Source: Acidovorax sp. GW101-3H11 (GTDB taxonomy: Bacteria > Pseudomonadota > Gammaproteobacteria > Burkholderiales > Burkholderiaceae_C). Taken from it: DNA of 64,000 nt. The notes beneath the pieces are model-generated. The model did no database searches. It saw nothing but the letters and a program-made list of their open reading frames with translations, and was not told the DNA's origin. Positions 11,516 through 21,378 of this stretch are shown here, in pieces; position 1 is the first letter of the stretch, and every line of letters begins with the position of its first letter. The position numbers were made by a program, and so were the translations under genes. The stretch is from positions 1 to 64,000 of the forward strand of contig NZ_LUKZ01000017.1 of assembly GCF_001633105.1 (NCBI RefSeq), read 5' to 3'.

Positions 11516-12220
11516 ATGCGAATACTCGTTGTCGAAGACGATGCGGGCATTGCCACGGGCCTGCGCACCAACCTCCAGCAGCGTGGCTATGCGGTGGATG
11601 TGTGCGATGGCGTGGCCAGCGCCTGGGGGGCATTGCGCGCAGAGCGTTTTGATGCCGTGCTGCTGGACCTGGGGCTGCCCGATGGGGACGGAGCGGAGCT
11701 GCTGCGGCGGCTGCGCCTGAGCCCGGCTGCGGGCGCGTCGGCTGCAGCGGTCCTGCCCGATCCCTCCACCCCGGTGCTCATCGTCACGGCCCGCGACCAG
11801 GTGCACCAGCGCATTGCCGGGCTGGACGGGGGCGCCGACGATTACCTGGCCAAACCTTTTGACATGGACGAGCTGGATGCGCGCTTGCGCGCCCTGCTGC
11901 GCCGGGCTGCTGGCCGTGCGTCGCCCACCATCCGCCATGGCGACATCGAGATGGATCCTGCGGCGCGCACCGTGCACCAGGGCGGCAGGTTGGTGGAGAT
12001 GTCACCCCGGGAGTTTTCGGTGCTGCTGGTACTGCTCGAGGCGCGGGGGCGGGTGCTGTCGCGCCAGCAGATCGAGGAGCGCCTGTACAGCTGGGATGCG
12101 GCCATCGAGAGCAATGCGGTGGAGGTCCATATCCACCACCTGCGGCGCAAGCTGGGCAGCGCCAGCATCCAGACCATGCGCGGCGTGGGCTATTTCATGC
12201 CCCAGGAGGCGGCCGCATGA
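11516..12220 (+). CDS. OmpR-family response regulator, PmrA/QseB type
   Basis: A 234-residue two-component regulator. The receiver begins MRILVVEDDAGIATGL with the acidic pair, and the phospho-acceptor is Asp51 (AVLLDLGLPDGDG). The conserved Thr lies in VLIVTARD and the conserved Lys in GGADDYLAKPF. The C-terminal winged helix (about residues 140-230) ends in VEVHIHHLRRKLG and IQTMRGVGYFM. An unusual insertion of some 18 residues rich in Ala and Pro lies between the alpha-3 region and VLIVTARD. The stop overlaps the kinase start (ATGA). A PmrA-like direct repeat lies just upstream and suggests autoregulation. Confidence 0.9.
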   Translation: MRILVVEDDAGIATGLRTNLQQRGYAVDVCDGVASAWGALRAERFDAVLLDLGLPDGDGAELLRRLRLSPAAGASAAAVLPDPSTPVLIVTARDQVHQRIAGLDGGADDYLAKPFDMDELDARLRALLRRAAGRASPTIRHGDIEMDPAARTVHQGGRLVEMSPREFSVLLVLLEARGRVLSRQQIEERLYSWDAAIESNAVEVHIHHLRRKLGSASIQTMRGVGYFMPQEAAA

Positions 12221-13605
12221 GCGCTGCCGCACCGCCCAGCGCCGGTGTGCGCAGGCCGTCGCTGACCCGCCAGCTGCTGCTGTGGTCGCTGGGTGCACTG
12301 GTGCTGGTGTGGGGCAGCTTTGTGTTCATGGGCTACCAGACGGGCGTGCACGAGGCGGACGAGCTGACCGACGGCCACCTGGCCAGCGTGTCTGCCCTGC
12401 TGCTGAACCTGCGCGCCCACGAGGTGGGCGAGGCGCCGCAGGTCACACCGCGTGTGGCCACGCCCTGGCTCAAGTCGCACGACTACCAGCAATCGCTCAG
12501 CGTGGTGCAGTGGGATGCACAGGGGCGGCTGTTGCACCACAGCGGCTCGGCCCCCATGCCCGCCTTCAGCGCTGCCGAGGGGTTTGCCAACATGGCGCTG
12601 GGGGCGGAAGGGGTGGTGTGGCGCAGTTTTTCGCAATGGGATGCGGCGCGCGAGCGCAAGGTCATGGTGCTGCTGGAGCTGCGCGAGCGGGACGAGCTGG
12701 CCCAGGACATTGCCGAGCAGATGATCGAGCCCGGCCTGTGGCTGCTGCCCGTGGTGTCCCTGGCCCTGGGGCTGGCACTGTGGCGCGGCTTGCGGCCGCT
12801 GTATGCGCTGTCGGCCGACGTGGCGGCGCTGGACCCCGCCAGCGCCCAGCGGCTGGCCTCGCGCCATGCCTGGAGCGAGTTCGAGTCGGTGGTAGCGTCG
12901 ATCAACACGTTGTTGGACCGCCAGCAAGTCGCCATGGTCCGCGAGCGCCGCCTGGCCAATGAGGTGGCCCACGAGCTGCGCACGCCGCTGTCCTCCATCG
13001 CCCTGCAGGCCTGTGCCCTGGCGGGGGAGTTGACGGAAGAAGCCAGGGCCCAGGCGTTGGCGCGCATCGGCCAGGACGCCCTGCGCGCAGGCCATGTGCT
13101 CAATCAGTTGCTGGCCCTGGCCCGTGCGAGCCGGGCGGAGCTGCATGAAGCCAAGGCGCCCGTGGATCTGAGCGCTCTGGCGCGGTCGGTGTGCGCCGAC
13201 TATGCCCAGGCGGCGTGGAAGCGGGGCAACGACCTGGCCTTGTCCGCCCCGCCCGTGCTCACCGTGCCCGGCCATGCGGTGCTGCTGGACATTGCGGTGC
13301 GCAACTTGGTGGAAAACGCGCTCAAGCACACGCCCGAGGGCACGCAGATTGCGGTCCAGTTGGGCGCCCCCGATACTGGCGGCGCTTGGCTGCAGGTGTG
13401 TGACGACGGGGCACGCCAGCGAGCGGGAAGTGCGGCTGACCGCACGGCGGCGGTGCCGGTGGATAGCCTGCACCTGGGACACGAAATCCTGCGGCGGGTG
13501 GCCGACATCCACGGCGGAGCATTCGGTCCGGCATCCGCCCCTTCGCCCTTTACCACCTGTTTCCGGTTGGATTTGCCCCCTTCGGTGGTCACGCCCCCCG
13601 GTTAA
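12217..13605 (+). CDS. Sensor histidine kinase, PmrB/QseC type, with degenerate ATP-lid motifs
   Basis: A 462-residue inner-membrane kinase with one membrane segment near residues 20-40, a periplasmic domain of about 130 residues, a second segment near 172-190, and a HAMP-like linker. The dimerisation helix carries phospho-accepting His252 ([12 protein letters not shown]). The N box is good ([11 protein letters not shown]). The G1 region reads [14 protein letters not shown] rather than DxGxGI, and no GxGLGLxI motif is visible: [16 protein letters not shown] stands in its place. Either the lid has diverged or kinase activity is reduced. It is translationally coupled to the response regulator. 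The proposed role, sensing cations or cationic peptides, rests only on the family and the PAP2 neighbour. Confidence 0.85.
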   Translation: MSAAAPPSAGVRRPSLTRQLLLWSLGALVLVWGSFVFMGYQTGVHEADELTDGHLASVSALLLNLRAHEVGEAPQVTPRVATPWLKSHDYQQSLSVVQWDAQGRLLHHSGSAPMPAFSAAEGFANMALGAEGVVWRSFSQWDAARERKVMVLLELRERDELAQDIAEQMIEPGLWLLPVVSLALGLALWRGLRPLYALSADVAALDPASAQRLASRHAWSEFESVVASINTLLDRQQVAMVRERRLANEVAHELRTPLSSIALQACALAGELTEEARAQALARIGQDALRAGHVLNQLLALARASRAELHEAKAPVDLSALARSVCADYAQAAWKRGNDLALSAPPVLTVPGHAVLLDIAVRNLVENALKHTPEGTQIAVQLGAPDTGGAWLQVCDDGARQRAGSAADRTAAVPVDSLHLGHEILRRVADIHGGAFGPASAPSPFTTCFRLDLPPSVVTPPG

Positions 13606-13684
13606 AATCACGGGTTACCAAGCGGTTACCACCGCCCAGCCCGGCTCACAGCGCCTTCCCCAACCCTCAACGGACCCCACGACC

Positions 13685-14749
13685 ATGCCTCTCGTTTCGA
13701 TGCGCGAACTGCTCGACCATGCCGCAGCCAACAGCTATGGCATCCCTGCCTTCAACGTCAACAACCTGGAGCAGGTCCAGGCCGTGATGGCCGCCGCTGA
13801 CGAAGTGGGTGCTCCGGTCATCCTGCAGGCCAGCGCTGGTGCCCGCAAGTACGCGGGGGAGCCCTTCATCAAGCACCTGATCCAGGCAGCGGTCGAGGCC
13901 TTCCCCCACATCCCGCTGGTCATGCACCAGGACCACGGCACCTCGCCCAAGGTGTGTGCCGGAGCCATTGACCTGGGCTTTGGCTCGGTGATGATGGACG
14001 GTTCGCTGATGGAAGACGGCAAGACGCCCTCTTCCTTCGAATACAACGTGGAAGTGACCCGCAAGGTCGTGGACATGGCCCACAAGGTGGGCGTGACGGT
14101 GGAAGGTGAACTGGGCTGCCTGGGCAACCTGGAAACCGGCGAAGCCGGCGAGGAAGACGGCATCGGCGCCGACGTAAAGCTCGACCACAGCCAGATGCTG
14201 ACCGACCCCGAAGAAGCGGCCGTGTTCGTCAAGGCTACCCAGCTTGACGCGCTGGCGATCGCCATCGGCACCAGCCACGGCGCCTACAAGTTCAGCCGCA
14301 AGCCCACGGGCGACATCCTGGCCATCAGCCGCGTGAAGGAAATCCACAAGCGCATTCCCAACACCCATCTGGTGATGCACGGCTCTTCGTCGGTGCCTGC
14401 CGAGCTGCTGGCCATCATCAACCAGTACGGCGGCAAGATGAAGGAAACCTACGGCGTGCCCGTCGAAGAGATCCAGGAAGCCATCAAGCACGGCGTGCGC
14501 AAGATCAACATCGACACCGACATCCGCCTGGCCATGACCGGTGCGGTGCGCAAGTTCCTGGCCGAGAACCCCGACAAGTTCGACGCGCGCGAGTGGCTCA
14601 AGCCCGCGCGCGAAGCCGCTAAACAGGTCTGCAAGGCCCGCTACCTGGAGTTCGGCTGCGAAGGCCAGGGCGCCAAGATCAAGGGCCACAGCCTGCAGGT
14701 GGTGGCCGCCCAGTACGCCTCGGGGGCGCTGGCCCAAGTGGTGAACTGA
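13685..14749 (+). CDS. fba: Fructose-bisphosphate aldolase, class II
   Basis: A 354-residue zinc-dependent aldolase that interconverts fructose-1,6-bisphosphate and two triose phosphates in glycolysis and gluconeogenesis. It starts [27 protein letters not shown] in part. Zinc and catalytic residues are in [11 protein letters not shown], and the conserved [12 protein letters not shown] and SHGAYKFSR segments follow. The phosphate-binding part, HGSSSVP then [12 protein letters not shown], lies near residues 237-280. The subtype with an extended C-terminus is common in Burkholderiales. A TAAAAT hexamer at 13603-13608 is a possible -10 box, inside or just after the kinase gene. A strong terminator follows. 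Confidence 0.96.
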   Translation: MPLVSMRELLDHAAANSYGIPAFNVNNLEQVQAVMAAADEVGAPVILQASAGARKYAGEPFIKHLIQAAVEAFPHIPLVMHQDHGTSPKVCAGAIDLGFGSVMMDGSLMEDGKTPSSFEYNVEVTRKVVDMAHKVGVTVEGELGCLGNLETGEAGEEDGIGADVKLDHSQMLTDPEEAAVFVKATQLDALAIAIGTSHGAYKFSRKPTGDILAISRVKEIHKRIPNTHLVMHGSSSVPAELLAIINQYGGKMKETYGVPVEEIQEAIKHGVRKINIDTDIRLAMTGAVRKFLAENPDKFDAREWLKPAREAAKQVCKARYLEFGCEGQGAKIKGHSLQVVAAQYASGALAQVVN

Positions 14750-14783
14750 TTCCCCTGGCACAGGCCCTCGCGGGGCCCTGCAC

Positions 14784-14817
14784 AGCCTGGCTGCGTTTTG
14801 CTGCCAGGCTTTTTTTT
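14784..14817 (+). terminator. Rho-independent terminator of fba
   Basis: AGCCTGGC and GCCAGGCT form a perfect 8-bp stem around an 11-base loop, followed by seven T. Confidence 0.9.
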
Positions 14818-15042
14818 GCCTGAACGGGACGTGGCTGGAGAGTTCCCTCTACATCAGACAAAGGCGACAGCGATAAGAATTTCTTCATGTAAGCTCGCGG
14901 TCAGCTTTTCCGGCCGGGGCGGTGTGCGGTGTCTGATACCAAGGCGTGCACCGCAAATACCCCACCGGTCTTGCTCTACCCGAACGGAATGGGGTGGCAT
15001 TGGATGGGATGATGGAAGGCGAATCCGCATGAACCTTTTTCT

Positions 15043-15747
15043 ATGACTCTGATGATTTCGAAGTTCCGGTATCTGTTGCCCTGTGCCCTGGCTGTCCTGG
15101 TGGCTGGATGTGCGCCGTTGACTGTTCCGCCCAAGGCGGAATACCCCGTGGGCCGTGCGCGCCTTGTGCTGCCGCCGGGGGCCTGGCAAGACCTGGGCTC
15201 TACCGACGAAGCCCGTGCCACGCTGCAAACCCGGGCCGTGGGCCTGAGCGGCGCGCAGGGGGAATGGCTCGCTGTGCTGCGTGTGCAGACCAACCGCACC
15301 GGCGATCTGGCCGGGTTTCCGATCGGGCCCGGTGACTGCCCGCTCCAGCAGAATGTGACGGTGGTGGATGCTGCGGCTGGCAGCCCAGTGCGTGCAGACT
15401 GCCTGCGCCTCAAGAACTGGGGCAGCAGCGCCCAGTGGCTGGAGAAGAACCGCCCCGACCTGGCCCAATGGCTGGGCGGCCGCCAGATTGTGCTGAAGCA
15501 GCCGTATGCGTACCTGAGCTACCGCTACGCCACCCCCACCGGTGCCTGGGTGGTGGTGGATGCGCTGGTGGACCAGCGGCTGCTGAGCACCCGGCCCCGC
15601 AACAACGAAGAGTTCCTGGTGGCGGGGCGGCCCGCCCTGCAGTGGGGCCAGGACCTGGCCCAGGCCGCACGCCTGAGCGTCAGCATGATGGACGGCTACC
15701 TGGCCGTGCCGCCGTTCCCGTTTGCCGAAGCCGCATCCAAAAAATAA
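15043..15747 (+). CDS. Hypothetical lipoprotein
   Basis: A 234-residue predicted lipoprotein. The signal peptide (YLLPCALAVLVAGC) has a clear lipobox with Cys near residue 23, so it is expected to be membrane anchored. The mature part is soluble and contains two later Cys (GPGDCPLQQ and RADCLRLKN) that could form a disulfide. I recognise no domain. It is followed after 62 bases by the TerB-like gene, and that by pntA after another 62 bases, so the four genes to pntB may be cotranscribed. The 220-base region upstream holds no gene that I can support. Confidence 0.7.
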   Translation: MTLMISKFRYLLPCALAVLVAGCAPLTVPPKAEYPVGRARLVLPPGAWQDLGSTDEARATLQTRAVGLSGAQGEWLAVLRVQTNRTGDLAGFPIGPGDCPLQQNVTVVDAAAGSPVRADCLRLKNWGSSAQWLEKNRPDLAQWLGGRQIVLKQPYAYLSYRYATPTGAWVVVDALVDQRLLSTRPRNNEEFLVAGRPALQWGQDLAQAARLSVSMMDGYLAVPPFPFAEAASKK

Positions 15748-15809
15748 GCGGCGCAAACAGACAGCCGAAAAATAAGACAACAAGACAACACAAGAGAGGG
15801 AGATTCACC

Positions 15810-16349
15810 ATGGGCGTGATCCTGCAAATCCTGGGGCTCATCATCACCTTCACGATGGCGATGGAGGCCCTGCGCCGTTTTGGCATTGATGTGGGCTGGC
15901 TGAACCCGCTGGCCTTTTTCCGCCGCCGCGCCTGGGCCAAGAAAGTTGAAACGCCGCCCTTGTACGCGCTGGAGCACCCGGTGGACGTGGTGGCGGTGAT
16001 GGCGTTGGCCATGGTGCAGGCGACCGGCGCCGTGACCGTGGAACAGAAAGAAGGCGTGCTGGCCCTGCTGCGCCAGCACCTGGGCCTGGGGGACGCCGAT
16101 GCGAACAACCTCTGGGTGGCCAGCTCCCACATGCTGCGCAACCGCGCGCTGGCGCCCACTGAGGTGCCTGCTGTACTGGAGCGCAGCATCGAAAAGTTCA
16201 CCGATTACCACGTGCAGACCCTGCGCTCCGTGATGCAGGGTGCGGCGCAGATCGTGCCCCCGGCCAGCGCTGCGCAGCAGCAGCTCCTGGAGGCCGTGGA
16301 CGCCTGCTTTGCCAAGAAGCAGGCCGCTGCGCGCCCCTGGGCGGGCTGA
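15810..16349 (+). CDS. TerB-like membrane-anchored protein of unknown function
   Basis: A 179-residue protein with one N-terminal membrane helix ([17 protein letters not shown]). The soluble helical part, from about residue 50, resembles TerB-like domains ([19 protein letters not shown], then [14 protein letters not shown] and ASSHMLRNR). TerB-like modules are linked to metal or stress responses, but the match here is by eye and weak. A good ribosome binding site (AGAGAGGGAGAT) precedes the ATG. It is located between a lipoprotein and pntA on the same strand. No specific role is proposed. Confidence 0.65.
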   Translation: MGVILQILGLIITFTMAMEALRRFGIDVGWLNPLAFFRRRAWAKKVETPPLYALEHPVDVVAVMALAMVQATGAVTVEQKEGVLALLRQHLGLGDADANNLWVASSHMLRNRALAPTEVPAVLERSIEKFTDYHVQTLRSVMQGAAQIVPPASAAQQQLLEAVDACFAKKQAAARPWAG

Positions 16350-16411
16350 CGCTGCGGCAGGCGCACCGGCCTCTGGCACACAACGATTTCATAACTTCGA
16401 GGAGACCTCCC

Positions 16412-18019
16412 ATGCAGACCAGCCCCGTCCCGCAGCCGCAGCGCATAGGCATCCCCAGGGAAACCTTCCCTGGCGAAAAGCGTGTGGCCACCGTGCCCGA
16501 TGTGGTCGAAAAGCTGGTCAAGCTGGGCTTCACGGTGGCCGTGGAGTCAGGGGCCGGGGAGGCCGCCAACTTCAGCGATGACGCCTACCGCGCTGCGGGA
16601 GCTGAGGTGGTGGACGGTGCTGCCGCACTGTGGGCCGGGTCGGACATCGTCTTCAAGGTGCGCCCACCCAGCAGCGACGAAGTGGCGCTGATGCGCGAGG
16701 GCTCCACCCTCATCGACTTCATCTGGCCCGCGCAGAACCCCGAACTGATGCAGCAGCTCGCGGCCCGCAAGGCCACGGTGCTGGCCATCGACTGCCTGCC
16801 GCGCACGCTCTCGCGCGCCCAGAAGATGGACGCGCTCACTTCCACCGCAGGCGTCAGCGGTTACCGCGCCGTCATCGAGGCGGCCAACGCCTTTGGCCGG
16901 TTCTTCAACGGCCAGATCACGGCCGCAGGCAAGGTGCCCCCGGCCAAGGTGTTCATCGCAGGCGCTGGCGTGGCGGGCCTGGCGGCCATCGGTACCGCAG
17001 CCAACCTGGGCGCCATCGTGCGGGCCAACGACACGCGCGCTGAGGTGGCCGACCAGGTCAAGTCGCTGGGTGGCGAGTTCGTCAAGGTGGACTACGAAGA
17101 GGAAGGCTCGGGCGGCGGCGGCTATGCCAAGGTCATGAGCGAAGGCTTCCAGGCTGCGCAGCGCAAGATGTATGCGGAGCAGGCCAAGGACGCGGACATC
17201 ATCATCACCACCGCACTGATCCCCGGCAAACCCGCCCCCAAGCTCATCACCGCTGAAATGGTGCAGAGCATGAAGCCCGGCAGCGTGATCGTGGACATGG
17301 CCGCCGAGCAGGGCGGCAACTGCGAACTGACCGTGCCCGGCGAGGCCGTGGTGCGCCACGGCGTGACCATTGTGGGCTACACCGACCTGGCTTCGCGCCT
17401 GGCCAAGCAGTCGTCCACGCTGTATGCCACCAACCTGCTGCGCCTGACGGAGGAGCTGTGCAAGGCCAAGGACGGCGTGGCCGTGGTCAACATGGAGGAC
17501 GATGCGATCCGTGGCCTCACCGTGGTCAAGGACGGCGCCATCACCTGGCCCGCCCCACCGCTCAAGCAGGCACCCGCCCCTGCGCCCAAGGCTGCTGCGG
17601 CGCCTGTGGAGCAGAAGAAGGGGGGGCATGGCCATGGCAGCAGCGCGCCGCTGCCCGCCAAGACATTGGCGATCCTTTTTGCCGTAGCCGCCGTGGCTTT
17701 CTGGTTCATCGGCGCTTATGCGCCTGCCGCGTTCCTCGGCCACTTCACGGTGTTCGTGCTGGCTTGCTTCATCGGCTACATGGTGGTGTGGAACGTGACG
17801 CCTGCGCTGCACACGCCGCTGATGAGTGTGACCAACGCCATCTCCAGCATCATCGCCATCGGTGCGCTGGTGCAGATCGCACCGCCCGAAGCGGGTGTGA
17901 ATGGGCGGCCTGACGGGCTCATCCTCTGGCTGGCCTTTGCAGGCACCGTGCTCACGGCCATCAACATGTTCGGCGGCTTTGCGGTCACGCGCCGCATGCT
18001 GGCCATGTTCCGCAAATAA
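16412..18019 (+). CDS. pntA: NAD(P) transhydrogenase subunit alpha
   Basis: A 535-residue subunit of the proton-translocating transhydrogenase that moves hydride from NADH to NADP+ using the proton gradient. Residues 1 to about 380 form domain I, the NAD-binding part ([15 protein letters not shown], then [19 protein letters not shown] and the acidic loop after RAND). A Pro/Ala/Lys linker with GGHGHG follows. The last 120 residues hold about four membrane helices (domain IIa). So the alpha chain is fused as in Escherichia coli, not split into pntAA and pntAB. GAGGAGACC precedes the ATG. pntB follows after 34 bases. Confidence 0.96.
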   Translation: MQTSPVPQPQRIGIPRETFPGEKRVATVPDVVEKLVKLGFTVAVESGAGEAANFSDDAYRAAGAEVVDGAAALWAGSDIVFKVRPPSSDEVALMREGSTLIDFIWPAQNPELMQQLAARKATVLAIDCLPRTLSRAQKMDALTSTAGVSGYRAVIEAANAFGRFFNGQITAAGKVPPAKVFIAGAGVAGLAAIGTAANLGAIVRANDTRAEVADQVKSLGGEFVKVDYEEEGSGGGGYAKVMSEGFQAAQRKMYAEQAKDADIIITTALIPGKPAPKLITAEMVQSMKPGSVIVDMAAEQGGNCELTVPGEAVVRHGVTIVGYTDLASRLAKQSSTLYATNLLRLTEELCKAKDGVAVVNMEDDAIRGLTVVKDGAITWPAPPLKQAPAPAPKAAAAPVEQKKGGHGHGSSAPLPAKTLAILFAVAAVAFWFIGAYAPAAFLGHFTVFVLACFIGYMVVWNVTPALHTPLMSVTNAISSIIAIGALVQIAPPEAGVNGRPDGLILWLAFAGTVLTAINMFGGFAVTRRMLAMFRK

Positions 18020-18053
18020 CTCCACCACAACAAGAACACAAGGAGCACAGAAC

Positions 18054-19466
18054 ATGTCCCAAAGTCTCGCCACCGTTGCCTACCTGGGCGCGGCCATTTT
18101 GTTCATCCTGAGCCTGGGCGGGCTTTCCAACCCCGAAACCTCGCGCCGGGGCAACCTGTTCGGCATGGTCGGCATGGCGCTGGCCGTGCTGGCCACCGTG
18201 TTTGGCCCGCGTGTCAGCGCCTCCGGCATGGCCTGGATCGTGGGCGCGCTGGTGATTGGCGGCGGCATTGGCCTGTATGCGGCCAAGGTCGTCAAGATGA
18301 CCCAGATGCCCGAGCTGGTCGCACTCATGCACAGCCTGGTGGGCCTGGCCGCCTGCCTGGTGGGGTTTGCGAGTTACGTCGATACCTCGATCCAGCTGCA
18401 AGGGGCCGAAAAGATCATCCACGAGGTGGAGATCTACGTCGGCATCCTGATCGGCGCGGTCACGTTCAGCGGCTCGCTGATCGCCTTTGGCAAGCTCAAC
18501 GGCAAGATCGGCGGCAAGCCGCTGCTGCTGCCCGGCCGCCACTGGATGAATCTGGCCGCGCTGCTGATCGTGATCTGGTTCGGCCGTGAGTTTTTGCGCG
18601 CCGAAACGGTGGAGCAGGGAATGCTGCCGCTCACGGTGATGACGGTGATTGCGCTGCTGTTCGGCATCCACATGGTGATGGCCATCGGCGGCGCCGACAT
18701 GCCGGTGGTGGTGTCCATGCTCAACAGCTATTCGGGCTGGGCGGCGGCGGCCACGGGCTTCATGCTCAGCAACGACCTGCTTATCGTGACCGGTGCGCTG
18801 GTGGGCTCTTCGGGCGCCATCCTGTCCTACATCATGTGCAACGCGATGAACCGCAACTTCATCAGCGTGATTGCCGGAGGGTTTGGCTCCGGCGGTGGCG
18901 CCCCCGCCAAGAAGGGCGATGCTGCCGAGCCGCAGGGCGAGGTGGTGCCGGTGGCGGCCACGGAAACGGCCGAGCTGCTGCGCGATGCCAAGAGCGTGAT
19001 CATCGTCCCCGGCTACGGCATGGCCGTGGCCCAGGCGCAGCACACGGTCAACGAGATCGTGAAGACCCTGCGCGAGAAGGGCACGAACGTGCGGTTTGCG
19101 ATCCACCCGGTGGCAGGTCGCATGCCCGGCCACATGAACGTGCTGCTGGCCGAGGCCAAGGTGCCCTACGACATCGTGATGGAGATGGACGAGATCAACG
19201 AAGACTTCCCCGAAGCCGACGTGGCCATGGTCATCGGCGCCAACGACATCGTGAACCCCGCCGCGCAGGACGACCCCACCAGCCCGATTGCCGGCATGCC
19301 GGTGCTCGAAGTGTGGAAGGCCAAGACCTCGATCGTGATGAAGCGCTCCATGGCCTCGGGGTATGCGGGGGTGGACAACCCTCTGTTCTACAAGGACAAC
19401 AACCGCATGCTCTTCGGCGATGCCAAGAAAATGCTCGACGAAGTGCTCGCCGCGCTCAAGGGCTGA
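18054..19466 (+). CDS. pntB: NAD(P) transhydrogenase subunit beta
   Basis: A 470-residue subunit with about eight or nine membrane helices in the first 270 residues (domain IIb, proton channel). The NADP-binding domain III starts near residue 300 ([19 protein letters not shown], then [34 protein letters not shown] and [18 protein letters not shown]), all conserved in the family. I placed the start at [12 protein letters not shown] because AAGGAGCACAG precedes that ATG; a long read-through frame upstream overlaps pntA and is not real. It works with PntA in the inner membrane to supply NADPH. Confidence 0.96.
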   Translation: MSQSLATVAYLGAAILFILSLGGLSNPETSRRGNLFGMVGMALAVLATVFGPRVSASGMAWIVGALVIGGGIGLYAAKVVKMTQMPELVALMHSLVGLAACLVGFASYVDTSIQLQGAEKIIHEVEIYVGILIGAVTFSGSLIAFGKLNGKIGGKPLLLPGRHWMNLAALLIVIWFGREFLRAETVEQGMLPLTVMTVIALLFGIHMVMAIGGADMPVVVSMLNSYSGWAAAATGFMLSNDLLIVTGALVGSSGAILSYIMCNAMNRNFISVIAGGFGSGGGAPAKKGDAAEPQGEVVPVAATETAELLRDAKSVIIVPGYGMAVAQAQHTVNEIVKTLREKGTNVRFAIHPVAGRMPGHMNVLLAEAKVPYDIVMEMDEINEDFPEADVAMVIGANDIVNPAAQDDPTSPIAGMPVLEVWKAKTSIVMKRSMASGYAGVDNPLFYKDNNRMLFGDAKKMLDEVLAALKG

Positions 19467-19562
19467 CGGGCATAATTCACCAGTGGAAAAAAGCACGACC
19501 GTGCTGAAAATGGCGGCACGGTCCAATCACCGCCACTAAAAACTTACCAGGAGACAAAACAC

Positions 19563-21242
19563 ATGACCGACCGCCCATGGCTGGCCGCCTATCCGCAAGG
19601 GGTTCCCGCCGACATCGACACCTCGCAGTACACCTCCCTTGTCGCCCTCATGGACGAGGCGTTCAAGAAGTACGCCGACCGTGTGGCCTACAGCTTCATG
19701 GGCAAGGAGGTCACCTACGGCCAGACCGACTCGCTCTCCAGCGCGTTTGCGGCCTACCTGCAGAGCCTGGGCCTGGTCAAGGGCGACCGCGTGGCCATCA
19801 TGATGCCCAACGTGCCGCAGTACCCCGTTGCCGTGGCCGCCGTGCTGCGCGCAGGGTTTGTGGTGGTCAACGTGAACCCGCTGTACACCCCGCGCGAGCT
19901 GGAGCACCAGCTCAAGGACTCGGGCGCCAAGGCGATCGTCATCATCGAGAACTTCGCCGCTACGCTGGAGCAGTGCATTGCGCACACGCCCGTCAAGCAT
20001 GTGGTGCTGTGCGCCATGGGCGACCAGCTGGGCCTGCTCAAGGGCGCGCTGGTCAACTACGTGGTGCGCAACGTCAAGAAGATGGTGCCCGCCTACAACC
20101 TGCCGGGGGCCGTGCGCTTCAACCAGGCCGTGGCCCAGGGCACGCGCAGCACGCTCAAGAAGCCCGACATCAAGCCCGACGACATCGCGCTGCTGCAGTA
20201 CACCGGCGGCACCACGGGCGTGAGCAAGGGTGCGGTGCTGCTGCACCGCAACATCCTCGCCAACGTGCTGCAGTCCGAGGCCTGGAATTCGCCCGTGATG
20301 AGCAAGGTGCCCGCAGGCGAGCAGCCCACGGCCGTGTGCGCGCTGCCGCTGTACCACATCTTCGCGTTCACCGTGAACATGATGCTGAGCATGCGCACAG
20401 GCGGCAAGACCATCCTGATCCCCAACCCGCGCGACCTGCCTGCGGTGCTCAAGGAACTGTCCAAGCACACCTTCCACAGCTTCCCGGCCGTGAACACGCT
20501 GTTCAACGGCCTGGCCAACCACCCCGACTTCAACACCGTCAACTGGAAGAACCTCAAGGTTTCGGTGGGCGGTGGCATGGCCGTGCAGGGCGCCGTGGCC
20601 AAGCTCTGGCTGGAGAAGACCGGCTGCCCCATCTGCGAAGGCTACGGCCTGTCGGAAACCAGCCCCTCGACCAGCTGCAACCCCGTGACGGCCACCGAGT
20701 ACACCGGCACCATCGGTGTGCCGATCCCGGGCACCTACATGAAGCTCATCGACGATGAGGGCCGCGAGATCACCACGCTGGGCGAGCCGGGCGAGATCGC
20801 CATCAAGGGCCCGCAGGTGATGGCGGGCTACTGGCAGCGCCCCGACGAAACCGCCAAGGTCATGACCGACGACGGCTACTTCAAGTCCGGCGACATCGGC
20901 ATCATGGATGCGCGCGGCTTCTTCAAGATCGTGGACCGCAAGAAGGACATGGTGCTGGTCAGCGGCTTCAACGTGTACCCGAACGAGGTCGAGGAAGTCG
21001 TCGCCAGCTGCCCCGGCGTGCTCGAATGCGCCGTGGTGGGCGTGCCCGACGAAAAGACCGGCGAGGCCGTGAAGCTCGTCATCGTGAAGAAGGACCCGGC
21101 GCTCACCGAAGCCCAGGTCAAGGAGTTCTGCCGCCGCGAACTCACGGGCTACAAGCAGCCCAAGGTGATCGAGTTCCGCACCGAGCTGCCCAAGACCCCC
21201 GTGGGCAAGATCCTGCGCCGCGAGCTGCGCGACAAGAAGTAA
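19563..21242 (+). CDS. fadD: Long-chain fatty-acid--CoA ligase (AMP-forming)
   Basis: A 559-residue adenylate-forming enzyme that activates fatty acids to acyl-CoA. The AMP-binding P-loop is LQYTGGTTGVSKGA near residue 211. Further conserved motifs are LPLYHIFAF, the GYGLSETSP adenylation motif near residue 360, the YFKSGDIGIMD hinge, and KDMVLVSGFNVYPNEVEE. The C-terminal catalytic Lys is in TPVGKILRREL. Chain-length preference is inferred from similarity to FadD only. A good AGGAGAC ribosome site precedes the ATG. It lies 96 bases after pntB and is followed by a strong terminator. Confidence 0.92.
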   Translation: MTDRPWLAAYPQGVPADIDTSQYTSLVALMDEAFKKYADRVAYSFMGKEVTYGQTDSLSSAFAAYLQSLGLVKGDRVAIMMPNVPQYPVAVAAVLRAGFVVVNVNPLYTPRELEHQLKDSGAKAIVIIENFAATLEQCIAHTPVKHVVLCAMGDQLGLLKGALVNYVVRNVKKMVPAYNLPGAVRFNQAVAQGTRSTLKKPDIKPDDIALLQYTGGTTGVSKGAVLLHRNILANVLQSEAWNSPVMSKVPAGEQPTAVCALPLYHIFAFTVNMMLSMRTGGKTILIPNPRDLPAVLKELSKHTFHSFPAVNTLFNGLANHPDFNTVNWKNLKVSVGGGMAVQGAVAKLWLEKTGCPICEGYGLSETSPSTSCNPVTATEYTGTIGVPIPGTYMKLIDDEGREITTLGEPGEIAIKGPQVMAGYWQRPDETAKVMTDDGYFKSGDIGIMDARGFFKIVDRKKDMVLVSGFNVYPNEVEEVVASCPGVLECAVVGVPDEKTGEAVKLVIVKKDPALTEAQVKEFCRRELTGYKQPKVIEFRTELPKTPVGKILRRELRDKK

Positions 21243-21286
21243 CCCCGGGCGTGGCGGCGCGCGGGCTTTTGCGCGCCACAATCCAC

Positions 21287-21309
21287 AGGCGGCTTCGGCC
21301 GCCTTTTTT
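21287..21309 (+). terminator. Rho-independent terminator of fadD
   Basis: GGCGGC and GCCGCC form a stem with a TTCG tetraloop, followed by six T. Confidence 0.9.
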
Positions 21310-21378
21310 CATGGCCGCACCGCAAGGGGCGGCGCCCGTGCGCTGCTTCCCCACCCCGTCGATCCGAAGGTTTTTTGT

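Noticed and set aside
13202-13684. Upstream extension of the fba frame
   Set aside because: It overlaps the histidine kinase gene in another frame and shows no aldolase similarity; the family start is at 13685.
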